64,000 bases of DNA from Dermacentor variabilis (Eukaryota; Arthropoda; Arachnida; Ixodida; Ixodidae). Shown here in pieces: positions 20,549 to 31,596 of the stretch (position 1 is the stretch's first letter; each line of letters starts with the position of its first letter). The notes beneath the pieces were generated by a model, which did no database searches, was not told where the DNA came from, and saw only the letters and a program-made list of their open reading frames with translations. The stretch covers positions 200,494,043 to 200,558,042 of the forward strand of contig NC_134568.1 of the NCBI RefSeq assembly GCF_050947875.1, read 5' to 3'. Made by a program: the position numbers and the translations under genes.

Positions 20549-21134
20549 ATTTCGTCAGTAGCTCGATTGAGAACAATCTTGAGATGTTAGAGTTGGGTTT
20601 GATCTGACAATAAGAGCCTTCGACACGATTGATCGCAAATATTCTTAAAGTATACGCATTAGGCTTCCGAGGGCAGAAACAAGTTGATCGTGAATTATTT
20701 TTACGGCAGGACACAGTGTATCAAGTTAGAAGATAAATACAAATTTAAAGATAATAAAATATGGGGTACCTCAGAGGGAGTACGCTATAGGGGCGCTTAT
20801 TGTGTTTAACATGTATACGTATCGGATCTTGCTCTTGTGCTGCTAACATTAAGTATATTTCACTACGCATACGATACTGCAATCGCACTTGACGTTGGTG
20901 ACCAGTAAATGTGATCCAGCAGTTTTGAAACAGATGCATCTAAGGTTACGAAATGGCTTCAACAAAACCATATTCATTTGAATCTGACAAAGACTAAATT
21001 ATTGTGTTTTAAGAATGCCCACAGGAGGCCAATTTTCCTGCATAGCATTTGTAATTATTGCAGTTGTGGGGCTTGAACTTTTGAGACCACTGTAAAAGAC
21101 GTGGGTTTATTTTTGACCAACTAGTACGACAAAA

Positions 21135-21225
21135 TTAATGCAGTGTAGTCTAACGGGCTCAGCCTAGTTAACCTCCCTGTTTTTCCCTTGTGACTTCTCT
21201 CTTTCTCTCTCTCTCTTTTTACACT
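21135..21225 (+). mobile_element. Very short LINE 3' end (about 90 bp)
   Basis: AGTTAACCTCCCTGTTTTTCC followed by a TCTCTTTCTCTC tract matches the reverse complement of the LINE 3' UTR ends at 27585-27640 and 28020-28060 (GGTTAACCTCCCTTTC, then TTTCTCTTTCTCTC). This is an extremely 5'-truncated insertion of the RNase H-bearing LINE family of the 27-36 kb region, placed in the older LINE remnant. Confidence 0.55.
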
Positions 21226-21644
21226 TCTAAAAAGAACTGAGGGCTGTAGTAGCTGTGTTGTATCACCTGATAGGTTATGTGAAACTCTCGATACATAAGG
21301 CATTGGCCGAATCGTTATTAACATATGGAATTACTCTTTACGGCGCTTGTTCTGAAAACAAAACAAGAAAGATGAGATCGACCGCGTAATTAACATTATG
21401 GTAAAAATCATAACTTAGGGTGCAGCATTAGACGAAACCAGTATACAACAGAGGTATCGGTTGGAGTTGGATCATGTGGGAGTTTTTGTCGAACACTAGA
21501 CTATGCAGCAGAGATATGAATCACTAGGTATACTGCAAGTCAATGAGGTTTTTAATTATAGTGTGCTCACGAAGCACTGCTTTACTCATGAATGTACGGT
21601 ACCGGCAAATAAGAACATTACACTAAGAAAAACCGAAAGACTAT

Positions 21645-21862
21645 ATTATGGGATTTTATGTGAAAAAGAAACCACGATATGAGTATGAGCCACGCCATAG
21701 GGTGTGGGGGGGGGGGGACTCTTGATTAAATTGAACCACCTGGGGTACTTTGACGTGCACGTAAATCTATCTGCGCGGCGTTTTTGCATTTCGCCTACAT
21801 AGAAATGCGGCCGCCGTGAACGGGATTTGATCCCACGACCTCGTGAAAGCCACCAAGCGGGT
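21645..21862 (-). mobile_element. tRNA-derived SINE, Ruka-like, diverged minus-strand copy
   Basis: In plus reading it starts ATTATGGGATTTTATGTG and continues with CCACCTGGGGTACTTTGACG, TGCATTTCGCC, GAAATGCGGCCGCCGTG and GGGATTTGATCCCACGACC (complement of the B box). It aligns along its length with 8113-8354 but has lost most of the A-box end and carries a G homopolymer near 21705-21717. Confidence 0.8.
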
Positions 21863-22134
21863 TAAAAATGGAAATATAGTTTAAGTCACGCGTGCTTGCT
21901 AACAATGGTAAAAACTCGTAATTACTACGGGACAACATTATTTAATGACGTCAGTGTCGCCTTGTATAACATAAGCACGAGACGGACAATGCTAAAAGAA
22001 ATCAGGAAGTGGTGCATGCGTTCAGGCAACTGTCTGCGAGCTGTGCTTTTCATTCGTTTGTGTGTTTTGTTTTGTAAATAATGTCAAGATGTGATTGAAG
22101 CATTTTAAGACGCTACACATTTACCATGCTTTTT

Positions 22135-23045
22135 GAACTTGAACTTTGAACTTTATTTGTATCTATACAACGTACAGATAGCAGGGGCACAGACAAAAAG
22201 CCATAAAATCGGCTTGACTAGGTCTGTGTCCCTTATTGGTTTCTTTGGCATCACGTAGCAATGCGTGCACAAGTACAAGATGAACAATAAAAAATATAAA
22301 CAATATGTGGATAAATGGGACTATTTATACAAAGTTACTTCGCACTGCGGCGAAAAAATTGACATGAATGCAGATATAGTATTGTCATACAAGTTACGAA
22401 AAACACGAACAGGAAAAAAAAATGCAGACATTATGAATCCCTTTTCATTTACGGGTAACATTCACAGAAATACAAAACTAAATAGGTCACTGTGCAATTA
22501 CAGCTTAGAACACGTATACATCAGAACAAAACACAAAGAAAAAACACTAAGCATTCACGTGAATGCCAATATGAGTGGCAAGTTTGGCCACCCAATTGAA
22601 ATGATAATAAGTAGGGTGATTAATGAAAAGAGTTAAGTAGAGATGGTAGTTCATGGCGCAGCATTTGATTCCCGTAGTTAGTTCTTGAGTGCGGAATATG
22701 CCAAGTTTCTCTGTGACGTGTACTGAAACTGCTTGTATTTAGTGTTAGCCTTGACAAGTGCACAAGAAAATGAGTGCTACCTTTTCTTTCCGTAAAAAAG
22801 CGTTTCAGCAAAATTGTATTGTAGACCGATTTTATCGGCGCTATATCTAATTGACAAAAAAGAGGATCAGTATGCGCATCAAATGAAGAGTTTGAAATTG
22901 CACGGATGGCTTTCTTTTGCAATAAATATAGAATGTTGATGTTACTGCTAGTCGTGTTGCCCCATACGAGGTGACAATAGTTAACATGAGATAAGAAAAG
23001 AGAATTATAGAGTAGGAGCTTCACTCTTATATTGCTTATAAACGC
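22135..23045 (-). mobile_element. CR1/L2-like LINE 3' end, minus strand
   Basis: A frame at 22620-23024 reads LLLYNSLFLSHVNYCHLVWGNT, then LLQKKAIRAISNSSFDAHTDPLF and YNTILLKRFF, the characteristic C-terminal region after RT in L2/CR1-like LINEs. About 480 bp of non-coding 3' sequence follows, ending at TTCAAGTTCAA-type repeats near 22135. The upstream part is missing, cut at about 23045 next to a T-rich stretch. It meets the plus-strand LINE remnant tail to tail. Confidence 0.7.
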
Positions 23046-24245
23046 TCATATTGCTTTTTTTTTTCTAACTAATAACAATGCGTTATTGTGGCATTTCGAT
23101 CCACTACGCATTTACCGTGCTTTCTAATTGTTCGCTTAATTGCTTTGCAAATAATGTCAATGTGTTTTTATTTGATGGTGTTATGATTTTACATGCACCG
23201 CTTTCAGTTCGTAAGTCAGGGAACAAGCTTATTGGTACACGTATGATTTTTATGTACTAAGATGGTCCACCAATGCCTGGTCATCTAACAATCACCGTGT
23301 GCTTAGAGCGACCACGGAGTTCACTATGTGTTAAAGGAAGCGAATAACGTGTCCCGTAGTGTAAATAATAATAATAATAAATGAGACTACGCTTCAAACC
23401 ACCGAATGATTCGATTTGACTAAAGGGTGCTGGAGCAGAATAGACAAATCTTTTCGTTCGTAAGGACTGTTTGCCATTGGCCAACCGCATACGCTAATAA
23501 TATGGACAATACAGTAGCTTGGCTTGCACCTGCTCTTACGAATAGCTCTAGAGCAAGACATTTTTTGTCAATAAAGGCTCTGGATTGTACGTCCTTCAAT
23601 TCGGAAAATAAGACAGACGCTACTATTAGGTTCTGCGCTTATAACCACAGCGCGAAATGCGCGCTAATTGCTTTTAAAGAGAGGAAGGAACGACACAAAG
23701 GTTATAAACTGAAAATTTCAGTTCGTTACCTTGCGCGGGCGAAAAGGGTCTTCGAATTAACCGATATGAAACGTGGAAGATGTGCAGAAGTCAGCGGAAT
23801 CGTTAGTCAATATTAGAGATTGAACTACAGAACCGCCACTGTCTGCAAGAATTACTACAGCCCATGCGCACATAGTTTCGTCAGCAAATACACGCAACTT
23901 TGACTTTTCTCTTTTGTACGCGGCTGCACGTACTAATATACCGCTAAATTAGATCATGTTTCCGTGTACCCTGTGCCACGATTGTTCGCGCGAGAACTAC
24001 CAATGGTTGTAGATTCATTTCGGTTTGTCGTATTCAATTTGTTCCTGTAAAGTTACGTGTATTAGGTGTATAATCTGCAACGTATTATACAGGGTGTGCT
24101 AGCTAGGCAAATTCTCCTTGCAGAGGTTGTTTATGCGCTCTGGCGGGCAAAATTATCGCGAACAAGTAGTGTTAGAAAGTACTTAATTAACAGAATATTG
24201 TTAATTAGCTTCTTGAATTCCGCGATTATGGTATATATCTACATT
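23046..24245. other. No recognised gene
   Basis: About 1.2 kb unclassified. A 129-residue plus-strand frame at 23427-23816 is open from ATG to stop but shows no motif I recognise. A short AAT repeat (about 23366-23383) is present. Confidence 0.45.
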
Positions 24246-24246
24246 A

Positions 24247-24248
<2 letters not shown>

Positions 24249-24297
<49 letters not shown>

Positions 24298-24299
24298 TT
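24249..24299. repeat. (ATTT)n microsatellite
   Basis: About twelve tandem copies of ATTT immediately next to the 3' end of the minus-strand LINE that follows. On the LINE strand this is an AAAT tail, so it probably marks the LINE terminus. Confidence 0.9.
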
Positions 24300-24435
24300 C
24301 AATTACCCTCAGAACAATAGGGCATTAGAGAGGGGAGTGGATACAATGGTAATAAATCCAATGCAGGAGCAGCCACAATAGAATCAATACAATACAATTG
24401 GCAACCATAACAGGTATGATGCAACAGTGAGGTAG

Positions 24436-24948
24436 TCATTGGCAAAGCAGGTTCGTAGCAGCCTCTCTAAAAACATTAATACCTCTAATGGCGACAACTT
24501 TGCGTGGAAGGCGATTCCAACACGAACATGTACTGTGAATAAATGAGTCGCGATAAAATTTAGTGTTTGAAAATGGGATACCGACTTTATGATGGGGATC
24601 AATGCGTGTGGAACTGTAAGATGGTTTTGTTGGTAGCCTATCCTTAAGGAATGAATTGTTATGATAAATCTTATAAAATAAACAAAGGCGGAAAACTTTT
24701 CTACGACGAGAAAGGCTGGGTAAGGAAAGTGTGTCCTTCCTATTAACACTAGCGGTGTGATCATAGTTGGAAAGGATGCAACGTGATGCACGGTTTTGTA
24801 GCCCCGCTAGGTTGGCTATGAGTGATTCTAGACCAGGGTACCATATATCTGCTGCATATTCTGATTTAGTTCGGACAAGTGCTTTATAAAGCTGCAACTT
24901 GAGAGATAGAAGGGCCCGAGAAAAATTTCTGCGGAGGTAACCTAACAT
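24436..24948 (-). pseudogene. LINE ORF2 C-terminal domain (170 aa open)
   Basis: Open for 170 codons: RRNFSRALLSLKLQLYKALV, SEYAADIWYPGLESLIANLAG, LQNRASRCILSNYDHTASVNR, KVFRLCLFYKIYHNNS, CSCWNRLPRKVVAIRGINVF. This domain of unknown biochemical role follows RT in CR1/L2-like LINEs. It is the longest undamaged segment of this copy. Confidence 0.75.
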
Positions 24949-25147
24949 ACGACTGGCATTGTTATGTAATCAATGTGGTTTTTCCGAGACAAGTTATACG
25001 AAATGTGCACGCCAAGGTACTTGCCTGAATACACAGATTCCAAATCAGAGTTGTTAATGCGATATGTTGGGTGAATAATATTACCACAAACAAGCATTGA
25101 TTTGCATTTGTTAAGGTTTAATTTCATGCTGCATAACTTGGCGCCAC

Positions 25148-25456
25148 TCATAAACCCTTGTTCATATCAGACTGCAGAATGGCTGAGTCCATATCACTGT
25201 TAATTTGTCTATAAATGACGCAGTAATCGGTGAGAACACTGATGGAAGACGTTATGTTTTTAGGTAAGTTATTAATGAAAATTAGGAAGCGCACAGGACC
25301 TACTACGGAGCCCTGTGGTACGCCTGAGGTAAACGAAGAATGAGAGGAGTCCATGTTATTAACTGTTCCGAACTGGGAACGATTTCTAAGTTGACCTTTC
25401 AACCACGCCAGAACTTTACTCTCCAGATGAAGCCTGTGTAATTCAAGAAAGAGCAA
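25148..25456 (-). pseudogene. LINE RT palm with a destroyed catalytic motif
   Basis: Fragment of the reverse transcriptase palm. GVPQGS is intact, but the catalytic box, FADDC in the sister copies at 16.7 and 57.0 kb, reads LTDYC here (codons near 25222-25236). One of the two metal-binding aspartates is replaced. Together with the flanking frame breaks, this copy could not have polymerised DNA in its present form. Confidence 0.75.
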
Positions 25457-26713
25457 TTAGTGTGTTGCTGTGTCAAACGCGTTTGAGGAATCTAAATATA
25501 TCTAGTCTACAAGGGACCCCTGGTCAAAAAAGGAATGTAAGTCATGAGTTAAACACAAAAGTTGCGTTTTACAGGAAAGTATTTTGCGGAATCCGTGTTG
25601 AGCATTACTAAACAATGAATTATTTTCTTGAAACCTAGCAATATGAAAGGAAATAGCATATTCCATGATCTTGCATGCTATGCTGGTTATTCATACGGGT
25701 CGATAATTATTAGCAGAGTGCTTGTCTCCGGACTTGAAACAGATAACTTTCCACACTTTCCAATAATCAGGAATACAGCTAGTTTCAAGCGATTGTTCAA
25801 ATAGTTTTGAAAGGATAATATAGATACATATTTTGGTATTAATGAGAAACTTAGAATTGATGTTGTCCACTCCAGGTGACGAGGACATCTCTAGGTTTTC
25901 AATTACTATAACAATACCTGTCGAATCAAAACAAATTGAATGAATTGGGAGATATTCAAAAGTAGGATAGTCGCGACTACCAAAACCGGAATCTCTAGGG
26001 AATGCTGCTGAAAACATAGCATTTAAGATGCTTGCACATTCTTCACTAAGAATGAATTTTATTTGTGTCCAGTGTTTTAAGAGTTATATCGCGAGTATCG
26101 GTTTTTTTTTTACGATCTTCCAAAACTCTCTCCAATTGTTACTTAACATGAGATGAAGTGCGTTATTTAGAAATGTGTCCTTTGCCGATTTTAGGGTTTC
26201 TTTACATTCAGCATTGAGTGAATGACAGATAGCGTGGCAGTGAATTAAAAAAAAACATTAGCAGAACGGAACATTCGTTTCTTCTTGTTCGCTCATCTTT
26301 TTAGTGACTGATTAAACAAAGGCGCATGCATATTGGACATTACCAGCCTTAATGGAACAAACGCTTGTGTGGGAGACGCAGCTTTGTCTCTAAATAACCT
26401 CCAGTTGGCGTTAAGAGACCACTCAGGCAAGTTTTGCAAGATTTAACTCATGAATGCACATAAGTCAAGGTTGATAGCGTGAAAGTCGGCAGCTCCATGA
26501 ACTCGGATATGTTTAGTCTGATTTCTATGATGCTTATCTGGTATATTCACCATGAAATGAAGAAGCGAATGGTTGCTCAAGCCCGGAAGATAATCAACAG
26601 TACTACATATAGTAGGTGCCGTAGTAAGCGCAAGATATAATGCACTCGAAGTATATAAGGTTATCTTTTAACTTGAACACAATCATATACAAAGACAACT
26701 TCCTTGCATTTGA

Positions 26714-27068
26714 CACTTCTAGAGCACGTGTGTTCCAAGAAATTGATCATCAAAGTTAACGCTCAGTACGCTTATTTCGCATTCACGAGCAGGAGTCTCT
26801 ATACAAATACTACCCCCCCCCCCTCCGCAACGCCACTGACAGGGGAAAGGGGGAAGTTGGCATTGTTTTGGGGGACCAAGAGCCGGAGTGCAACTGTTAT
26901 CAGCTCCGCCAACGGTACTGGCGCGCAATACGGATACGGTTGTGTCACATGGCAGGGGAGGAAGGGGAAGGAGGATTCTTTTATATAAACTTCCGCTTCT
27001 GGATCGGAAATCATTGTACTGAGCGTCAAATTTGATGATGAATATATCGGAACACAAAAGATTTAGAA
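26714..27068. repeat. Foldback-type inverted repeat, arms about 85-95 bp
   Basis: The left arm (about 26714-26808) has CTTCTAGAG, GTGTTCC, ATCATCAAAGTTAACGCTCA and GTAC. The reverse complement of the right arm (about 26985-27068) has CTTCTAAAT, GTGTTCC, ATCATCAAATTTGACGCTCA and GTAC. A spacer of about 175 bp includes a C homopolymer. Probably a small palindromic non-autonomous DNA element, with no coding capacity of its own. Confidence 0.7.
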
Positions 27069-27584
27069 GGGAAATGCACTTGTCCTCGAATACGATTGTC
27101 TTTCGAGTTCCTAATATAAACATGTGCCGTATTCGCGAAATTCAAAGGGTTAACGAAGTAATTTTTGGTGAACACATCTTTGGTGACTCTAGTTCTTCGC
27201 AAACTTGTGTCCACCAAAGCGCGTACACAACCGGTACAAGCAGCATTCACGTAGCAAGCATAGTCATTTAATATGTATTGCGGGTAGTTTCACCTTTAAG
27301 ACCCTGTATATTTACTTGGTTTAAGATGCAAGGAGTAGCTGGCGCCATTAAAACGAGCCAATGTCCTCCTTTTCTCATGTAAATATGTCAATACAAGTAA
27401 TAACACTAAAGAAGCTAATCGGTGCCTTTTAGTAAAATTTTCATCCGCATGAAAACCTACTGCGTCCCCTTGGTAACTATTATCATAAATGTTTGCATAT
27501 ATCCTTTATTGCGATAGCAGTTATACTGACATTCCAGGCGCATTTCTGCCGTCGGCGTCACCGTGATGGTCCGTATGTAATGAA
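27069..27584. other. No recognised gene
   Basis: About 500 bp. The end (about 27508-27580, GCGATAGCAGTTATACTGAC ... GCATTTCTGCCGTCGGCGTC) resembles an interspersed sequence I associate with tick genomes, but I cannot assign it to a class. Confidence 0.4.
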
Positions 27585-28016
27585 GAGGAGAGAGAAAGAG
27601 AAAGGCAAAGAAAAGAAAGGGAGGTTAACCAGAGTTTAACTCCAGTTGGCTACCCTGTACCGGGGGAAGGGCAAACAGATGCGATAGGTAAGAGAGCGAA
27701 AATAATTAAAAAAGCAAAAAAATACACACATACATACAATACAGAACTGTTTCTGTGGGCACTGTCACGCAGTCTGCGAAGGCGTTCCTAGTGTTACACA
27801 GTGTCACCATCCCATCCTATGTCACACAGTGCACACTCACAATTTGTCACAAAGTTCGGTGTCTTTTGAATAATGCAACACTGCCTTCATAGCGGCTCGC
27901 GCTGATGTTCGCGTAGGCCAGTTCCAAGGATGCTGTTTTCCGTTATTGGGCGCTTGTCCAGGTGGTCTAGGGTGGCTGAGAGGGCTGTTCTTTGCGGGTT
28001 GAAACGAGAGCGCTCA
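27585..28016 (-). mobile_element. RNase H-bearing LINE, 5'-truncated 3' end, copy A
   Basis: The minus strand begins within the ORF2 C-terminus (LSATLDHLDKRPITENSILG) and runs through the 3' UTR to a pyrimidine-rich end (GGTTAACCTCCCTTTC, TCTCTTTCTCTC). Same family and orientation as copies B and C, which follow immediately to the right. Confidence 0.7.
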
Positions 28017-28017
28017 C

Positions 28018-28382
28018 AAAGAAGGAGGTGAAGGAAATAAAGAGAAGGCAGGGATGTTAACCAGGAATGCCTCTGGTTGGCTACCCTACTCTGGGGGACG
28101 GGAAAGAGGGAATAGAAAGATAAGATAGAGAGAGAGGGAAGGGAGGGGTAGGAAAGCAGTGGTGAGCTCGCGCACGCACCCGGGGGGCCTGAGCGAGTGG
28201 AAGGCGTTCACATAGGCCAGTCGCTCTCAAGAAAGACAAAAGTGCCTTCATAGCTTTCTGGGCCGACGAACGATGGACACGGTCTTCAAGTAGCACCTGC
28301 GCAGACAACGACCGATCGTCCAGCCGTCGCAATGATATAGACAATGCTTGTTTTCCGACTGAAATCGCGGACAATGGCATAA
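28018..28382 (-). mobile_element. RNase H-bearing LINE, 5'-truncated 3' end, copy B
   Basis: On the minus strand a frame (28081-28380) reads LSISLRRLDDRSLSAQVLLE, then AMKALLSFLRATGLCERL, matching the ORF2 C-terminus of copy C (LDTRPLSLDTIF, TKGLLRFLKETGLDKRL). The 3' UTR ends at about 28018 in a pyrimidine-rich tail. It abuts copy A on one side and copy C on the other. Confidence 0.75.
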
Positions 28383-28582
28383 TAGGAAGGAAGGAAAAAG
28401 TGGAGAAAGAAAGGCAGGGAGGTTAGCCAGTTTAGCTTAACCGGTTTGCTACACTACACATGGGAGAGGGATGGGGGAGATGAAAGATGGGCAAGGGGGA
28501 GAGGGAGAGAGAGCACATAGGCACAGCACACACACATCGTCCGTTGGAGTCCATCAATCTGGCATGGTACGTGATATCACTG

Positions 28583-29020
28583 TCACAGCCGCTTGTCCAA
28601 TCCCGTCTCTTTCAAAAACCGAAGTAGTCCTTTCGTCGCCTTCACCTGCGATGTCTCCTGTCGGCGGCATGTGAAAATCGTGTCGAGGGACAATGGTCTA
28701 GTGTCAAGGTGCGCTAGAACAGATGCCAGGGACTGTCGCTGAACATTATATTCAGGACAGTCGCACAGAATGTGTTCCAGCGTCTCCTCGCAAAGAGAGG
28801 CATTGCAGAGAGCGTTGTCGGCCATTCCAATGCGGAAGGAGTAAGATTTCGTGAAAGCCACCCCTAGCCATAAGCGATAAAGCAGAGTCGCCTCTCTTCG
28901 GCGGGGTCCAGTTGGCATATAGAGATGCATCAAACAGGGCAGGTGGTATTGACGGTTGCTCTGGTTGGTCTGGCTGTTTGGTGTGCACCATAGAGAGAGC
29001 GTGATCTCCTGTGCCAGCAC
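28583..29020 (-). pseudogene. LINE ORF2 C-terminus with zinc-finger motif
   Basis: Open C-terminal stretch: RREATLLYRLWLGVAFTKSYSF, then a cysteine/histidine cluster NASLCEETLEHILCDCPEY, then RPLSLDTIFTCRRQETSQV and TKGLLRFLKETGLDKRL. The same ending occurs in copies A and B. It ends at a natural stop, followed by about 200 bp of 3' UTR. Confidence 0.82.
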
Positions 29021-29079
29021 TCGAAGTCTGCTAGCTGCGTCGGATCACGAAAGCGGTATGGCCTCTTCTTGTGCGTCTT

Positions 29080-30149
29080 CAAGAGCTGCCCGAGCGGCAT
29101 TATCGGCGTCTTCGTTTCCAGTGACGCCGCATTGACTTGGCAGCTACTGAAACGGCACGTGGTGTCCTTTCTCCTGTGATGTATGGAGTAGGCATCTAAT
29201 ATCGAATACGAGCTGTTCGAATGGCCCGCGACGCAGAGCTGATAGTACAGATTGTAGGGCTGCCTTTAAGTCGCTGAAGATTGACCATTGTCGAGGTGGC
29301 TCCCGATTGAGGAAACGAACTGCAGCGGGAAGAGCAGCTAGTTCAGCAGATGTCGATGTTGTTGGGTGGTCAGTCCTAAAGCTGATGGTAATGGCTTTTG
29401 CTAGGACAACCACAGCACCGGACGAACACTAGATGTTTGTGGAACCATCAATATAAATGTGTTCACTGTCCGCGTACCTCTCATGCAGAAGAAGCAGAGA
29501 CAGTTGTTCCAGCACAGGCGACGACAGTTTAGACTTTTTCCCGATTCCTGGTACAGAGATGGACTGTGGGGCTGATAAGACACCAAGGGGATATCGATGG
29601 TTTAGATGCAGCGGTGAAGCCCGAGGGAAGTTTGTCGTTGTACTTGATGATAGTTTTAGAGAATGATGATTGGTGCCTCTCTGAAGGTAGTGCTGCAAGG
29701 TGGTGATAGGGGGCACGTGCAAAATGTCTGATGTGCGTTCTCAGGGCTTCCACCGTAATGTGAGCTCGCATTGGATGGTCCCGAGCAATCGCAAGAGTTG
29801 CCTCTGTTGACGTGCATCTGAGCAAACCAAGGCAGACTCTAAGTGCTTGAGCTTGTGCTGCCTGCAGAACACGAACATTTGTCTTGCAGGTGTTGTTCAG
29901 TACAGGTAGACTATATCTTAGAAAACCGAGAAAGAGAGCTCTGTAGAGTTTAAGCATTGCGTCTACTGACATCCCCCACGTCTTTCCTGTCAAGTATTTA
30001 AACAACTGGGAAGTTGCTGTCAGGCGCCGTTTCATGTAGGCCACGTGCGGGCTCCAACAGAGGTCTCGGTCAATAATTACGCCAAGGAATCTGTGGGTTC
30101 GGACATAGGAAATGGTCCGCCCATTGATTGAGATGACATAAGGCGTCAT
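29080..30149 (-). pseudogene. LINE ORF2 thumb/linker and RNase H domain
   Basis: The 29529-30149 frame has THRFLGVIIDRDLCWSPHV, ALFLGFLRYSLPVLNNTC and RVLQAAQAQALRVCLGL, the connection region after RT. RNase H follows: HIYIDGST (29435-29480), AELAALPAAVRFLN, WSIFSDLKAALQSVL and, after a stop, WLPSQCGVTGNEDADNAAR. The catalytic acidic positions are present, but the domain is broken by at least two in-frame stops. Confidence 0.8.
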
Positions 30150-30225
30150 CGGTTTGCGAGTAAATGCTACTAGTGCGCATTTTTCAGGTGATATGCTGAG
30201 ACCTGTTTACACAAGTAGTTCGCTG

Positions 30226-31585
30226 TCAAAGTGGCCGCTTTTTGAAGTCGCGCACATATCTGAGGACGTGTGACTGCCGAAGTCCAGACACAGATGTCGT
30301 CAGCGTATATTGAAATTTTGATGGTAGTAGGCAAGTATTAGCAAGTCCAACAAGAGCGAGGTTGAATAGCGTCGGGCTGAGAGCACCGCCTTGAGGAACG
30401 CCCCTGCTGGTATAGCGTCGCGTAGTTGGGCCATCGTCAGTTAACACATAGAATGATCTTGCAGATAGGTAACTTGCAATCCACAAAAAAAAAAACTCGA
30501 ACACCTAGGCCAACCGTCGCAAGAGCGTCGAGAATGGCCTCATGTAATAGGTTATCGTATGCCCCTTTCACATATAAGAATAAAGCTGCAGATAAACGCT
30601 TAAGGGACCTTTCGTGCTGGACATATGAAACGAGATCAACTACATTGTCGATGGAAGAGCGGTCACGTCGGAAACCAGCCATGGAAATCGGATAAATCTT
30701 GTAGTATTCAAGGTACCATTCCAGGCCGCCAAGGATCATCCGTTCCATTAGCTTTCCTACACAGCTGGCCAGCGCTGTTGGGCGGTAAGAGGTGAGTTCT
30801 AATGGGGATTTGCCCTGCTTTAAGAGTGGCACCAGGAGGCTTACTTTCCATTCGTCAGGAACATTTCCCTGCTGCCATAAGGATTTGTAAAGGCTCAACA
30901 ATTCTATCCGTGCGGACTCTCCGAGATAGCACAAGGTCCGGTATGGTATACCATCCGGACCCGGAGATGATGAGCGCCTGCAGAGAGCTAGAGCCGCTTC
31001 GAGCTCCTTCATTGTAAAAGGAAGGTTCATGCGGCGATCACGGGAATAGGAGACGTCACCTCGGGCTGGAGGATTTGGACGAGTCGCTTGGTCTGCGATC
31101 CGCGCACAAAAGTCTTCTGCGACATCGATGTATTGCCGCCCTTGGAAAAGCGCTAGCGCCTTGAATGGAAAACGCCGTTCCGGAAGGCAACGCAGACCTT
31201 GCACCGTTTTCCAAATGCGAGACAGTGGCTTGCGGGGGTCGAGTGTCTGGCAAAACGTTGCCCAACGTTCCAACGCTAATCTATCCATACGACGCTGAAT
31301 CTTCTTTTGCATCCTCCTGGCTGCCCTAAGGTCATGAATCGATTTTGTGCGCCGATATCGACGTTCCGCCCGGCGACGAAGCGCTCGAAGTCGCTCTAAT
31401 TCTATGTCGAAGTCATTTCGCGTGGAAGAGATCGTCATCATGCGAGTGGCGTTTTGCATCGTAATTTTAATCGTTTGCTCTAACCCAGGTGGTAGGCCCT
31501 CGCGGCAGGCATCTTCCATCTCAGATTTGAAGTTGGCCCATTGAATCGTCCGAATGGTACTCCGTGGGCCTGATCTAGACGACAA
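30226..31585 (-). pseudogene. LINE ORF2 reverse transcriptase, catalytic residue changed and frameshifted
   Basis: RT fingers and palm: RRSSSPGPDGIPYRTLCYL, DEWKVSLLVPLLKQGKSPLEL, SYRPTALASCVGKLMERMIL, GFRRDRSSIDNVVDLVSYV. The motif A region reads LFLYVKGAYDN where LFLDVKGAYD is expected, so the first catalytic aspartate is replaced by tyrosine. At the A11 run near 30485 the frame shifts. The continuation (30226-30504) has ASYLSARSFYVLTDDGP and SRGVPQGGALSPTLFNLALVG. The IYADDICVW box with both aspartates is intact in yet another frame near 30290-30310. Confidence 0.85.
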
Positions 31586-31596
31586 GCCTTTGATGT

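Larger units (their letters stand above)
19190..22130 (+). mobile_element. Old L2/CR1-like LINE remnant on the plus strand, in four pieces
   Basis: Pieces: about 19190-19556 (finger region, degenerate KGNKSECGNYRLIAI-like), 20549-21125 (RT palm: IRAFDTIDRK, then HYAYDTAI where YADD is expected, then WLQQNHIHLNLTKTKLLCFKN), 21235-21640 (C-terminal KALAESLLTYGITLYGA) and about 21870-22130 (NYYGTTLFNDVSVALYN ... LKEIRKW). Between them lie a TIR element (19557-20548), a very short LINE 3' end (21135-21225) and a SINE (21645-21862). Many stops and frameshifts show great age. The 3' end has TTGAACT-type repeats near 22125. Confidence 0.65.
24300..26690 (-). mobile_element. CR1/L2-like LINE, 5'-truncated, with endonuclease end, RT and C-terminus
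   Basis: The minus strand reads in order: end of the endonuclease and linker (DYLPGLSNHSLLHFMVNIP, about 26550-26610); RT fingers at 25691-26017 (SSSPGVDNINSKFLINT, CIPDYWKVWKV, FKSGDKHSANNYRPV); RT palm at 25148-25456 (SGVPQGSVVGPVRFLIFINN); linker at 24942-25151 (KLNLNKCKSMLVCG, KYLGVHISYNLS); and C-terminal domain at 24436-24948 (KLQLYKALVRTKSEYAADIWYP, LQNRASRCILSNYDHTASVN). Stops and frameshifts separate the pieces. The 5' region including ORF1 is missing. Confidence 0.8.
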
